Source: Cuniculiplasma divulgatum (lineage in GTDB: Archaea > Thermoplasmatota > Thermoplasmata > Thermoplasmatales > Thermoplasmataceae). From it: DNA of 64,000 nucleotides. A program made the position numbers and the translations under genes. The notes below the pieces were generated by a model that had not been told where the DNA came from, did not search any database, and saw only the letters and a list, made by a program, of their open reading frames with translations. The DNA lies in assembly GCA_031200235.1 (NCBI GenBank), contig CP133595.1:1178001-1242000 (forward strand), given 5' to 3'. Shown one piece after another: positions 1 through 8,847 of this stretch; position 1 is the stretch's first letter, and each line of letters starts with the position of its first letter.

Positions 1-588
1 AATGTAAAGGTCATCAACATCGGCTCCACGGGAGGTGTGGAGGCAATAAGGAGAGGGGAAGCTGACCTTGCAGGAGTACACATACTGAATCCGGCAAGCA
101 TGAAGTACAATGATTTCTCCTCGGATGACGATCTAATGAAGAAGGCGGAGCTTGTGAAGGGATACACAAGGGAACAGGGAATACTTGTCAGGCCTGGGAA
201 TCCTCATGGAATAAGGTCACTGGCGGACATAGCCTCCCATGGCCTGTCATTTGTCAACAGGAACCATGGTTCCGGGACAAGGATTCTCATAGACAGCATG
301 CTTTCGTCATCAGGCATAAGCGGGAAGGATATCAGGGGGTTCACCTATGAGGTAAAAACACACTATGCGGTTGCCAATGCCATTTGGAGCGGCAGGGCAG
401 ATGCAGGTGTGGCAATAAGGCAGGCTGCTGTAATGTACGGGCTGGACTTCATACCTCTTGGAAAGGAGGAATATGATTTCCTCATTCTCAGGGAGAGCCG
501 GGACAGGCTTTCGAAATTTCTTGAGGTCCTTGAGAGCAGATGGTTCACTGAAGTTCTTGGCAGGGATTTTTCGGGATATTCCCGGTGA
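1..588 (+). CDS. PBP-like domain protein (molybdate/MoeA-LysR type), C-terminal part
   Basis: The frame is open from base 1, so the N-terminus lies to the left of the window. The visible part has the motif GSTGGVEAIRRGEADLAG and continues with a HILNP segment, typical of the periplasmic-binding-protein-like domain found C-terminal to MoeA or to a LysR/ModE-type helix-turn-helix. Such domains are thought to sense or bind a molybdate-related ligand. There is no signal peptide or membrane segment in what is seen. It is convergent with the ATPase downstream (2-base gap). The neighbouring molybdopterin and tungsten genes support a Mo/W role. Whether the missing part is MoeA-like or a DNA-binding domain cannot be decided here. 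Confidence 0.7.
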   Translation, partial: NVKVINIGSTGGVEAIRRGEADLAGVHILNPASMKYNDFSSDDDLMKKAELVKGYTREQGILVRPGNPHGIRSLADIASHGLSFVNRNHGSGTRILIDSMLSSSGISGKDIRGFTYEVKTHYAVANAIWSGRADAGVAIRQAAVMYGLDFIPLGKEEYDFLILRESRDRLSKFLEVLESRWFTEVLGRDFSGYSR

Positions 589-590
589 TG

Positions 591-1373
591 TCACTGGTTG
601 TGTGATTCCCTGAAAATCCGCTCCATGGGTTCCATCATGGCTTCCACAATCTCCTGCACCGTGCCATGCATCTCAGGAATTGAGAGGCTGTATCCCGGCA
701 GTGTCTCCCTGGATCTGTTCAGTATCCTCCCGTATATGCTGAGGCCCATCTTCCTGAATTCCTCCTGGATCTCATCTGCCTGGATCAGGCTCAGGGCATC
801 TGCCGTTGAAACCAGGAAGAATCTGGTCTTTTCCATGTGATTCCACACATCCTGTGCAAGCTTCTGCCACTCCTTCAGTATTGCGCCGATCCTGTCGCCT
901 CTGATTCGGTCCCTTGCGGAGATGAGGAACTTCAGGTCACGCCCCAGGTGGTTGTAGAAATCCCTTTCCAGTGAGAGGAGGTGCATGGTGGAGGACGATG
1001 CCGGCGTGTCCCAGACAACATAGTCATACCTGCCGGAATCATGGAGATCAACGATGCGTGATATCATGAACTCTTCCCCCACACCGGGGCTGCTGGCAAT
1101 GTGATCAAGTATCTCAGGTCCCACATCGGCAAATTCCGATATGATGGCGTAAGCCTGGTCTCCATACCTGGATTTCCACTCCGCAGCAATGTCGGACTCA
1201 GATATCTCCATGACTGTTATGTTGTGGAAGTCCCTGGTGAATATGTGCCTCAGTGACGGCATATAATCCGTTGAAACCAGCAGGGTTTTCCCATGACCTG
1301 ACAGTACCCTTGCGTAAGCGGCTGAAATCGTGGATTTCCCCACGCCCCCCTTCCCAACGAAAGCCTCAATCAT
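591..1373 (-). CDS. ArsA/MinD-family P-loop ATPase
   Basis: This 260-residue soluble ATPase has a deviant Walker A motif, GKGGVGKS, at residues 8-15. It is followed by a switch-like VSTDYMPSLRHIF and a DTPASSSTMHLL segment. These correspond to the VSTDPAHS and DTAPTGHTLRLL motifs of ArsA/GET3, but the PAHS residues are replaced. No cysteine pair for metalloid binding was noticed. ArsA-like ATPases drive anion export, membrane-protein targeting or metal-cofactor insertion. The position beside MoaD and aldehyde oxidoreductase genes suggests a part in metal-cofactor handling, which is inference. The start ATG is preceded by a short gap to the divergent MoaD-like gene. Confidence 0.75.
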   Translation of the reverse strand: MIEAFVGKGGVGKSTISAAYARVLSGHGKTLLVSTDYMPSLRHIFTRDFHNITVMEISESDIAAEWKSRYGDQAYAIISEFADVGPEILDHIASSPGVGEEFMISRIVDLHDSGRYDYVVWDTPASSSTMHLLSLERDFYNHLGRDLKFLISARDRIRGDRIGAILKEWQKLAQDVWNHMEKTRFFLVSTADALSLIQADEIQEEFRKMGLSIYGRILNRSRETLPGYSLSIPEMHGTVQEIVEAMMEPMERIFRESHNQ

Positions 1374-1493
1374 GCCACTGAATTCAATTGCAGCATATAC
1401 GCAATAGCTTTCGGTTCACTGCAGGCAATAAGAAATGGATAGACACATGGCGTCAGAAAAGCGTAAATATGATATCCCGATGTTTTCAGGGCA

Positions 1494-1769
1494 ATGATTA
1501 CGGTAAAATATTATGCCAATCTCAGGCAGATTACAGGCATGAAGGAAGATTCCATGGATTATGAGGAGGCAACGGTGGGCGAGGTTGTGGATTCCCTCTG
1601 CCATCGCTATGGTGAGCCATTCAGGAAGCTGATGCTTGAGGACGGAAAACTCAGGGGAAATGTCATAATACTCATAAACGGCGTCAACGTAATTTTCGGA
1701 AAGGGACTTCAGGAAGTCATAAAGAGCGGGGATTCAGTGGACATATTCCCGCCCGTGGCCGGAGGGTGA
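1494..1769 (+). CDS. MoaD/ThiS-like ubiquitin-fold sulfur carrier
   Basis: This 91-residue beta-grasp protein ends in FPPVAGG, the exposed Gly-Gly tail that is adenylated and thiocarboxylated in MoaD/SAMP-type carriers. The N-terminal VKYYANLRQITG and the central ILINGVNV segment match molybdopterin synthase small subunits. It would supply sulfur for pyranopterin dithiolene formation. In archaea such proteins can also act as SAMP modifiers. A TATA-like AAATATGATATC lies about 25 bases upstream of the ATG, suggesting a leaderless mRNA. The stop codon abuts the stop of the convergent aldehyde oxidoreductase gene. Confidence 0.85.
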   Translation: MITVKYYANLRQITGMKEDSMDYEEATVGEVVDSLCHRYGEPFRKLMLEDGKLRGNVIILINGVNVIFGKGLQEVIKSGDSVDIFPPVAGG

Positions 1770-3584
1770 CTACAGTGAGTAGTATTCCAGGCCCAGCCTC
1801 TTTATTGTCTCCCTTGTGGGTATTCCCTTCTCATCCCAGCCCCTGACCCTGTAGTAGTCCTTCAGGAGGTAATCCATTGGGAACGTGTTTCCCTTGTTGG
1901 GACCCTTTTCAAGGGCCTGCTTCAGGAACCTTTCCGGAAGCCTGTCTTCTTCGGGCTTTATGCCAGCTTTCAGGTTGAAGAGCCTCTCGAGGTTCCAGGT
2001 TCTCTCTGCAGCCAGCATAATCTCATCCTTTGTGTAGTCGAAGGCCGTGACGTCATTCACAAGTGCCAGGTAGTCGTCCAGGTTCAGTGCAAAGGACGGG
2101 AACTGGCAGAGCCCGGATGAATCCATGACCTCGGTGAAATCCTGCACGTACTTCACCAGAGCAGCCTTGCCTTCCTTTTCTGTAGGCTTGGATACAGGTT
2201 CAACACCCAGTATCTCATTGGAAATGGTGTATGCCCTCATGTGGGACCCGCCGATATTGCTTGTGGCATATTCCAGGCCGATTCCGTAAGCGCCCCTGGG
2301 ATCGTATGCAGCAATTTCCTGTCCCTTGACGCTCACGGACGCATTCTCATCACCGTATTTGCGGGCCAGCCTCAGGGACCCCTCAGCCAGGTCATTTCCG
2401 AAATCCTTGCGGTAGGCCAGTTTGGCAGAGGCCTCCAGGATGAAGGATGAGTTGCCGAAGACCGGTTTTGTTGGGCCCACAACGCTGTCGGGTATCTTCT
2501 TTTCACCGTAGAGCTCCATTGCGGCAGATAATGTGTTTCCAGCCGTTATGGTGTCATATCCCAGCCTGTCCGCGTTGTCGTTTGCGGCTATGACTGTGTA
2601 GAGATCGTGTACGCCTGTATTGGGGCCCAGAGCCCAAGTGGATTCATATTCAGGTCCCTCCGTCTCCCTTTCATTGTATCTGGATACCCTGCCGCACGCA
2701 ATGGGGCAGGCAAAGCATGGCGTGTTCCTTATTAGGTATGTGTCGGCAAGAGTCTCTCCGCTGACCATGTCTGCAAGCGGGTCATTGCCAGAATCCATGT
2801 AATTTTTTGTGCCGAATATTCCAGACTGGTTGATTATGTTCACAAGGACTTCTGTTCCGTATGCAGGGAGACCCTGGCTTGTGACCGGATTGGCCTTGAT
2901 CTTCTTGAGCATGGCCGTGAGGGTATCCCTGTACTTCCCGGCATGGCCGATCTGGGGCATTTTTCCTGTTGATGCAACAACGGCCTTAAGGTTCTTGGAG
3001 GCCATTACCGCACCAACACCATTCCTTCCGGCAGCCCTGTGCTTGTCATTCACAATGGATGCGAACTTCACCATGTTCTCTCCTGCCGGGCCTATGCACG
3101 CAACAGAAACGTTGACACCGGTCTCGGCTTTCAGTGCATCGTCGGTTTCAAAGACATCCTTTCCCCACAGGTGAGTTGCATCCCTGAGTTCCGCCCTGCC
3201 GTCATGGACGTAAAGGTACACGGGATGATCAGCCTTCCCGGTAAATATTATCATGTCAAATCCGGAATGCTTCAGCTTTGCTCCGAAGAACCCGCCGGAG
3301 TTGCTCCTGGTTATTGTGCCGGTGAGCGGGCTCTTGGTCACTACCATGTATCTTGCAGCAGTTGGAGAGCTTGTGCCGGTCAGGGGGCCGGGCGCCATGA
3401 TCATAATATTGTCGGGTGAGAGGGGATCGACCTTTGGATCAACCTCATCCACAAAATACCTTGTTGCTATGCCCTGGCCGCCTATGTAGTCCCTGGCCCA
3501 CTTCATGTTTGTGTCCTCAATGCTTATTGAACCCTTTGAAAGGTTCACCCTCAGGAATTTACCGGTATATCCCCCATAACTCAT
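1770..3584 (-). CDS. Aldehyde:ferredoxin oxidoreductase (tungsten), copy 1
   Basis: This 604-residue member of the AOR family has the normal family length. The N-terminal domain starts GGYTGKFLRVNLSKG, typical of the bis-tungstopterin-binding domain. C290, C293 and C297 in TPCFACPIACGR, together with C493 in SSGLCQF, are the expected [4Fe-4S] ligands. The enzyme would oxidise an aldehyde to the acid with reduction of ferredoxin in the cytoplasm; the substrate cannot be read from the sequence. A TATA-like AGATATATAC on the reverse strand at 3612-3621 lies about 30 bases upstream of the ATG. A tungstate importer gene set follows upstream on the same strand, and a second AOR lies beyond it. Confidence 0.93.
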   Translation of the reverse strand: MSYGGYTGKFLRVNLSKGSISIEDTNMKWARDYIGGQGIATRYFVDEVDPKVDPLSPDNIMIMAPGPLTGTSSPTAARYMVVTKSPLTGTITRSNSGGFFGAKLKHSGFDMIIFTGKADHPVYLYVHDGRAELRDATHLWGKDVFETDDALKAETGVNVSVACIGPAGENMVKFASIVNDKHRAAGRNGVGAVMASKNLKAVVASTGKMPQIGHAGKYRDTLTAMLKKIKANPVTSQGLPAYGTEVLVNIINQSGIFGTKNYMDSGNDPLADMVSGETLADTYLIRNTPCFACPIACGRVSRYNERETEGPEYESTWALGPNTGVHDLYTVIAANDNADRLGYDTITAGNTLSAAMELYGEKKIPDSVVGPTKPVFGNSSFILEASAKLAYRKDFGNDLAEGSLRLARKYGDENASVSVKGQEIAAYDPRGAYGIGLEYATSNIGGSHMRAYTISNEILGVEPVSKPTEKEGKAALVKYVQDFTEVMDSSGLCQFPSFALNLDDYLALVNDVTAFDYTKDEIMLAAERTWNLERLFNLKAGIKPEEDRLPERFLKQALEKGPNKGNTFPMDYLLKDYYRVRGWDEKGIPTRETIKRLGLEYYSL

Positions 3585-3740
3585 GATACCACTGTAAAAC
3601 TAAACCAATCCAGATATATACGGATTTGCCTGTACCGGAAAATGCGGCGGCTGCCAATGAAAAAGGCAGTCACACCTGCGGATTTATCCATCAATTTCTC
3701 CACAAATCATATTTTTCCCATTTGATCCGGTCCGGATGAT

Positions 3741-4664
3741 TCAGCGTCCTTCCTGCAGTATGGATTCATGCCCCAGGGGTTTCATAAGTTCCAAGTTCAG
3801 CACAAGATATTTGCCATCAGGCACCCTGGAGGTCTTTATGAAATATTCCTCTCCGTCAATGGAAGCAAGAAGCACATTGTAGTCATGGGATTTCCACCAC
3901 CTGTAGCCGTACCCGCTGGAATCTGAGAAACTTATTGACTCATCACCGGCCAGGTAGTGATTTCCATTGATCCTGACCATGTTCCCGTAATGGAGCATCG
4001 CAGCACTTGTTGCCTGGTGCAGCTCATCAAGGGAAGACATGGTCTCAGTGATTCGCCCTGCATTCATGAAGGTCAGGGAATCATATCCGAAGTCCAGATC
4101 GCTCTGGTCATGCGTTACGTATAATATGGAGAAGGAGTACTTCTTCATCATGTCATCCAGGCGAGAGAGTATCCATACCCTTGCAGACTGGTCCTGCATG
4201 GAGAGCGGTTCGTCCATCAGGAGGAGGGAAGGTGCACTTATGACTGCCCTGGCCACAGCAACCCTCTGGGCCTGCCCGCCAGATATCTGGTCAGCTTTTC
4301 TCTGCAGGATATCCTTCAGTCCCATGCTCTCCACCATGTCATGAAAAATGTCCATGCTCCCGCCTGCATGCCGCACTGGAAACATGAGGTTCTTTTCGAC
4401 GCTCATCCCCGGGAACAGCAGGAGATCCTGCGGGATATATGCAACATGCCTCTCCCACGATTTCCTGTCCTCAGAGGGGACACCGTCAAGAAGTATGCTT
4501 CCGGAATCAGGACGGAGTATGCCGCACACATTCTTCAGCAGCGTGGTCTTGCCGGAACCATTTGGGCCCATTATGAAATGTTTCCCCGATGGCAAATCAA
4601 GCTGATCAATGGACAGAGTGAAGCTGCCATGCCTGTATACCAGGTCCCTAATAGACAGCTGCAT
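3741..4664 (-). CDS. wtpC: Tungstate/molybdate ABC transporter ATP-binding protein (WtpC type)
   Basis: This ATPase energises oxyanion import. Walker A is GPNGSGKTT, the signature is ISGGQAQRVAVARA, Walker B is LLLMDEP, and an H-loop THD follows. A C-terminal extension of about 100 residues resembles the regulatory region of ModC/WtpC proteins. The start chosen is the internal ATG (MQLSIRDL) because GGGAGGAAGAA stands directly before it. A longer frame to 4700 would add 12 unconvincing residues. It overlaps the end of the permease gene by 17 bases, so the two are probably translationally coupled. It is the last gene of the wtpA-wtpB-wtpC order on the reverse strand. Confidence 0.88.
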   Translation of the reverse strand: MQLSIRDLVYRHGSFTLSIDQLDLPSGKHFIMGPNGSGKTTLLKNVCGILRPDSGSILLDGVPSEDRKSWERHVAYIPQDLLLFPGMSVEKNLMFPVRHAGGSMDIFHDMVESMGLKDILQRKADQISGGQAQRVAVARAVISAPSLLLMDEPLSMQDQSARVWILSRLDDMMKKYSFSILYVTHDQSDLDFGYDSLTFMNAGRITETMSSLDELHQATSAAMLHYGNMVRINGNHYLAGDESISFSDSSGYGYRWWKSHDYNVLLASIDGEEYFIKTSRVPDGKYLVLNLELMKPLGHESILQEGR

Positions 4665-5457
4665 TTCTTCCTCCCATGGCCCTGAGAATGGCCATTGCAA
4701 TGATGCCGGTGATTATGAGGATACTGGATGATGCTGCGGCATTCGGAAGCCCGCCTCCAAGGAACTGGCTGTAGATGAACACTCCTGCCAGCTGGGTGAA
4801 GCTGGGGAATATGTAATACGCCACAATGAGCAGGGAACCAACTGCGGAGATTGCACGGGCCCAGGACAGGACTATGCCTCTTGCCATTGGTTTGATCAGC
4901 ATGGGAACGGAGAGCAGCAGGAAGCTCTTTGCATCGCTGATTCCAAGTGTCATGGCCTCCTCCTCATACCGGAGTATCTCCTGCCTGTAGCTCACCCCAA
5001 TAATCCTGATTGAATATGCGGAGGATACGAAGAGCAGCGTTATGATCACTGCGAAGAGCGAATCCTGGAATGTATATCCGGGAAAAATTCTGGCAATGGC
5101 GGATCCCACCGGCATCTGAGGTGCAAATGTTATGAGGATCATGATGCCCACAACGGTGCTTGGGATCATTATGGGAATCTCCACCAGGCTATCGGCGATC
5201 CGGTATGGAATGGTGTTCCTGCGGGCCATGACGAAGGAGTACGGGAGAGCCAGGAGCACGGAAATAACTGCAACTGCAAGGGCGATGAGGTAGGTGTAGT
5301 ATATGCTGGCCAGTATTCCACTGTGGGCGTCGCCAATGAGAAAACTGAAGGAGTTGAATGTAAGTATTCTCACTATGGGCAGAACCAGGAAGATCAGGTA
5401 TGCTGCCATGAACGGAAAAAACAGCAGAAGAAGTCGGTTTCTCATGGAATGTGACAT
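4648..5457 (-). CDS. wtpB: Tungstate/molybdate ABC transporter permease (WtpB/ModB type)
   Basis: This 269-residue integral membrane protein has about six hydrophobic segments. The EEEAMTLGISDAKSFLLLSVP stretch (from about residue 161) is the cytoplasmic EAA loop that contacts the ATPase. The fold and length fit binding-protein-dependent transport permeases of the CysTW/ModB class. The gene sits between the solute-binding protein (39-base gap) and the ATPase (17-base overlap), which identifies the substrate class. Two in-frame ATGs (residues 1 and 5) are possible starts; the upstream one is given. Confidence 0.88.
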   Translation of the reverse strand: MSHSMRNRLLLLFFPFMAAYLIFLVLPIVRILTFNSFSFLIGDAHSGILASIYYTYLIALAVAVISVLLALPYSFVMARRNTIPYRIADSLVEIPIMIPSTVVGIMILITFAPQMPVGSAIARIFPGYTFQDSLFAVIITLLFVSSAYSIRIIGVSYRQEILRYEEEAMTLGISDAKSFLLLSVPMLIKPMARGIVLSWARAISAVGSLLIVAYYIFPSFTQLAGVFIYSQFLGGGLPNAAASSSILIITGIIAMAILRAMGGRNAAVY

Positions 5458-5496
5458 GGAATGTTGACAAAATAATGTTTCCGGAACATCCCGGAA

Positions 5497-6696
5497 TCAG
5501 TCATAGGCTGAAGCCGGGATGTAGCTCGGGATAGGTTCCACAACGGTGCCCAAATATGATGGGATATTGGACATATGATATCCGAATGCCACCGGAAGTG
5601 GATCAAAATCGCTGGCAGCAAGAGTGTGCTGTCCGTACCCCGTCACAAGATCGTAGATGTAGGCGGCAGCCATGGACGGGTTGGCGGTCCCGTTCAGGAT
5701 CGTTGCAGCATACAGTATGGGCGCTCCGGGAAGATTGCCGATGTTGTCGTCGGGAGTGGTTGGTCCCGTGGAATTAACCATCCCATAGAACAGGACGTGG
5801 TCTTCTGTAATATTTCCAAGGTTGATCCAGGAGCTGAGGCCATTGGATCCGTCAGGAGCCTTGAAATATGACAGGTTCTGGTTTATGGCCTGGGACTTGT
5901 AAGTAAGCGCATAGTCAGCGGTTCCAGCCTCAAGCAGGCCATCAAGTCCTATTTCAACCGTGGTGAGCTTTGTATAGCCCTTGCCCAGCATGTATCCGAA
6001 CACCTGGCTGTACAGTGCCATTGAATCATTTACAGGATAGTTTCCGCCCCATGATTCTGATGCCAGCGTTCCACCTGGACCGAACCAGGCATTCCAGGCA
6101 CGGTTGTACTTCATGTACATGGTGAAGTTATCAGAGAACGCCTGCTGCACGTACTTTCCATACGTTGCATTGTCCCATCCAGTGTAGAGCAGTCCTGCAA
6201 GCTTGGTCATCTCTATTGCCTGAAATCCGCTTGGGTCAAGCTGTGAAGTTGATGCCGCTACTGTGACATTCTTGGCGGTAATGTTCTCAAACCAGAAGGA
6301 CCCGGCGGGAATGTTATATTTGTGGTTCAGCCATGTGACTGCCATCTCATTTGCTGAAAATATGATCATCCAGTCGGTGTATTTAGGCATCAGGTTGGCT
6401 GGAATCACTCCAGCCGATGCTGATATGAACACATCGTAATGGGCTCCGCTCTGCACGTTCTTGGCGCCACTGACTGATCCTGAAAATGTTGGGCCAACGG
6501 AAATGCCTGTTGTGTTCTTGAACTGCAGGTTAAAATGATTGCCAAGGGCGTATTCCAGGGATCCTGCTGCAAATACAGATACGCTTGCTGGAGCAGGATG
6601 TGACGATTCCGAGATATAGTAACCGGCAAAGCCCCCAACCAGCAATCCCACCACAAGGATTACAGCGGCAGTTAAGGCAAAACGTGATTTTTCCAT
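5497..6696 (-). CDS. wtpA: Tungstate/molybdate-binding lipoprotein-like protein (WtpA type)
   Basis: This 399-residue solute-binding protein begins with a positively charged start and a hydrophobic segment at about residues 8-28, which should act as signal or anchor. The VFAAGSLEYAL, SGSVSGAK and LMPKYTDWMIIFSANEMAV segments match the WtpA family better than bacterial ModA. The C-terminal half is longer than in typical WtpA. It has many N-x-S/T sequons, as expected for a glycosylated archaeal surface protein. It should capture tungstate and/or molybdate outside the membrane. A TATA-like ATTTATAAG on the reverse strand at about 6716-6725 lies about 25 bases before the ATG, so this is the likely first gene of the transporter operon. 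Confidence 0.88.
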   Translation of the reverse strand: MEKSRFALTAAVILVVGLLVGGFAGYYISESSHPAPASVSVFAAGSLEYALGNHFNLQFKNTTGISVGPTFSGSVSGAKNVQSGAHYDVFISASAGVIPANLMPKYTDWMIIFSANEMAVTWLNHKYNIPAGSFWFENITAKNVTVAASTSQLDPSGFQAIEMTKLAGLLYTGWDNATYGKYVQQAFSDNFTMYMKYNRAWNAWFGPGGTLASESWGGNYPVNDSMALYSQVFGYMLGKGYTKLTTVEIGLDGLLEAGTADYALTYKSQAINQNLSYFKAPDGSNGLSSWINLGNITEDHVLFYGMVNSTGPTTPDDNIGNLPGAPILYAATILNGTANPSMAAAYIYDLVTGYGQHTLAASDFDPLPVAFGYHMSNIPSYLGTVVEPIPSYIPASAYD

Positions 6697-6771
6697 GATT
6701 GGTAATAACCTGAACTTATAAATTTGTTTAAAGAAGATAAGGAATCGCTGATGATTCCTGAAAATCCTGTC

Positions 6772-8625
6772 TCAGATCTCCACTGAAAGATCCTTCATGA
6801 CATCCGGTGATGGCCTGCCATCTGAATCAATACCCACTTCCTGCAGGTATTCATCAACCATGGAACGGTAGTCCACGGTCACATTGGCAGTGGGGCCTGC
6901 CGTGAGGGGTGGTTCCCCAACCATCCTGGATGGCGGTACAATCTTTCTGGGATTGATGCCCTCCCTGTAGTTGAATAGATGCCGGAGCAGCTGTATTCTC
7001 TTTCCCATTGCCATGATCTCCTCTTCAGACACATCCCAGCCCATGATGGCCTTGAAGAGCTTGTAGTACGGGTATGAGTTAGGCCATACGGAAGTGGAGA
7101 ACAGGCACATGCCAGTGGCATTCAGTACCTGCATTCCATATACAGAAAGCGCCTGCATCTTCCCCTTGCCATGGTATGAGTACCTGTCTATCTTCTCCCT
7201 GGGGAAACTGTACTGGAACGGCAGCGTCATGGTGCCGCCCTCGTCAAATCCCAGGCCGCCTGCAGTATGCCTTCCTGGTGTTGGGTCTGCAATGTACGTG
7301 GTGGCGAGGCTTGGAAGTAGTCTGGGGTCGTGCATTGGCAGATCCTGGCCGCCAACCTGCATGGCAAATTTCTCGCTGCCCTTGCCGAATTTCTGTGCGG
7401 CATATTTCGCGCCCATTCCAAGGACTGATCCAATGCCCTCGCCCCTGCCGATCAATTCGGTGAGTCTCACCATGGCATCGGCATCTCCAAAACCAATCTT
7501 GAATCCAACATCTTTCTCTGTTATTATGCCTCTCTCGAAGCATTCGTTTGCAAAGGCTATGACTGCGCCCACGGATATTATGTCCATCCCTGCCCTATTG
7601 CACATCTCAAATGCCATGGCCATGGCATCCAGATCAGTGTTGAGATTGAGCCCTCCGAATGATCCTGTCCCCTCATATTCAAGCCTGTGCCCCTCAATCT
7701 CTCCGAAGCGGGTCTTTCTCCTTATGTGGCCACCACATGCAAGCGTGCACTGCGCACATCCGTAGGATTTCAGCTTGTCCCTTGCAATTTCTTCCCCGCT
7801 TATCTTCCTGGCATTGTCAGCACCGTAGTCTATTATGCCTACACCGGCCCAGTTCTTTATTGGCGTGTCGCCGTTGAGGTGTGAGGATTCTGTTCCGGCG
7901 GTTGTGCCGTACAGCTGCCATGGCCTTGCCAGATCTATGTTCTTCCTGAATTCTATCTGGATCTCCTTTATTGTCTCCATGAGCATTGCCTGGTCAAAGG
8001 GCTTGAATATGGGCTTTCCCCTTACTATGAGTCCCTTCAGCTTCTTTGATCCCATTACCGCTCCGAGCCCTGATCTGCCTGCTGCTCTGCCGTAATCATT
8101 CATGAGTGAGGCAACCAGAAGTTTCTTCTCCCCGGGGACACCTATGACAAGTGCCTGTCCCCTGGGTTCTATTTTCTTCAGCTCATCCTCGGTTGCATAT
8201 GCGTCCTTTCCCCACAGGCCGGAAGCGTCCTCTATGGAAGCCTTGCCGTCGGTGATTTTCAGGAAAACTGGCTTTGGTGAGATGCCCCGTATGAAGACTG
8301 CATCATAGCCGGAGTTTTTCAGCTCCGGGCCGAACTTGCCACCGCAGTCAGCATCACCCCATCCGCCGGTCATGGGAGATTTAGCTACAACCTGGAATCT
8401 TCCGCCCAGAGGAACTGAGTGGCTGTTGAATATCCCGGTTGTGATTCCCAGGATGTTTTCCTCTCCCAGGGGATCTGCCCCAGGTTTCATGTCTCTGTTC
8501 AGAATGTATGCTCCCAGACCATAGCCGGTCAGGTATTTCCTGTATATTTCTTCTGGAATCTTCTCCTCTCTTATGCTGCCCTTTGTAAGGTCAACATGGA
8601 GAACCCTGCCATTAACGCCGTACAT
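6772..8625 (-). CDS. Aldehyde:ferredoxin oxidoreductase (tungsten), copy 2
   Basis: This second AOR-family enzyme has 617 residues and is clearly divergent from copy 1. The N-terminal tungstopterin domain begins MYGVNGRVLHVDLTKG. C290, C293 and C297 in GCAQCTLACGG plus C507 in ATGMCLF are the four cluster ligands, at positions almost identical to copy 1. It should oxidise a different aldehyde or acyl substrate with ferredoxin as acceptor. A reverse-strand TATA-like CTATAATA lies 25-30 bases upstream of the ATG. The gene flanks the tungstate importer on the side opposite copy 1, so transporter and both enzymes form one locus. Confidence 0.93.
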   Translation of the reverse strand: MYGVNGRVLHVDLTKGSIREEKIPEEIYRKYLTGYGLGAYILNRDMKPGADPLGEENILGITTGIFNSHSVPLGGRFQVVAKSPMTGGWGDADCGGKFGPELKNSGYDAVFIRGISPKPVFLKITDGKASIEDASGLWGKDAYATEDELKKIEPRGQALVIGVPGEKKLLVASLMNDYGRAAGRSGLGAVMGSKKLKGLIVRGKPIFKPFDQAMLMETIKEIQIEFRKNIDLARPWQLYGTTAGTESSHLNGDTPIKNWAGVGIIDYGADNARKISGEEIARDKLKSYGCAQCTLACGGHIRRKTRFGEIEGHRLEYEGTGSFGGLNLNTDLDAMAMAFEMCNRAGMDIISVGAVIAFANECFERGIITEKDVGFKIGFGDADAMVRLTELIGRGEGIGSVLGMGAKYAAQKFGKGSEKFAMQVGGQDLPMHDPRLLPSLATTYIADPTPGRHTAGGLGFDEGGTMTLPFQYSFPREKIDRYSYHGKGKMQALSVYGMQVLNATGMCLFSTSVWPNSYPYYKLFKAIMGWDVSEEEIMAMGKRIQLLRHLFNYREGINPRKIVPPSRMVGEPPLTAGPTANVTVDYRSMVDEYLQEVGIDSDGRPSPDVMKDLSVEI

Positions 8626-8819
8626 GCTTTTATCATGGCTTCTTCCTATTATAGATTTATCTCAGCCGATAGGTACCCTGGGCTTCCGTGCAAATTCAAT
8701 CGTACTCCCCTTTTCATCGTGCTTTGCAATAGATGGGAGAGGTATTGCGCTCAAGAACCCACACATGAGCATTTATTGGCACACTAGCGCATTTTAGCAC
8801 AGTTTTGCTCGCGATAATT

Positions 8820-8827
8820 CTTATAAC
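8820..8827 (+). promoter_or_regulatory. TATA box of the cytochrome bd operon
   Basis: CTTATAAC is centred about 25 bases upstream of the ATG at 8848. This spacing predicts transcription starting at or next to the ATG, that is a leaderless mRNA. It supports choosing 8848 over the TTG at 8830, which would lie upstream of the transcript. Confidence 0.55.
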
Positions 8828-8847
8828 TTTTGTCAATTGATAGAAAC

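Noticed and set aside
7094-7765. Long forward ORF of 223 codons opposite AOR copy 2
   Set aside because: It lies entirely antisense to a clear AOR gene and its product is Pro, Ser and Leu rich without domain features.
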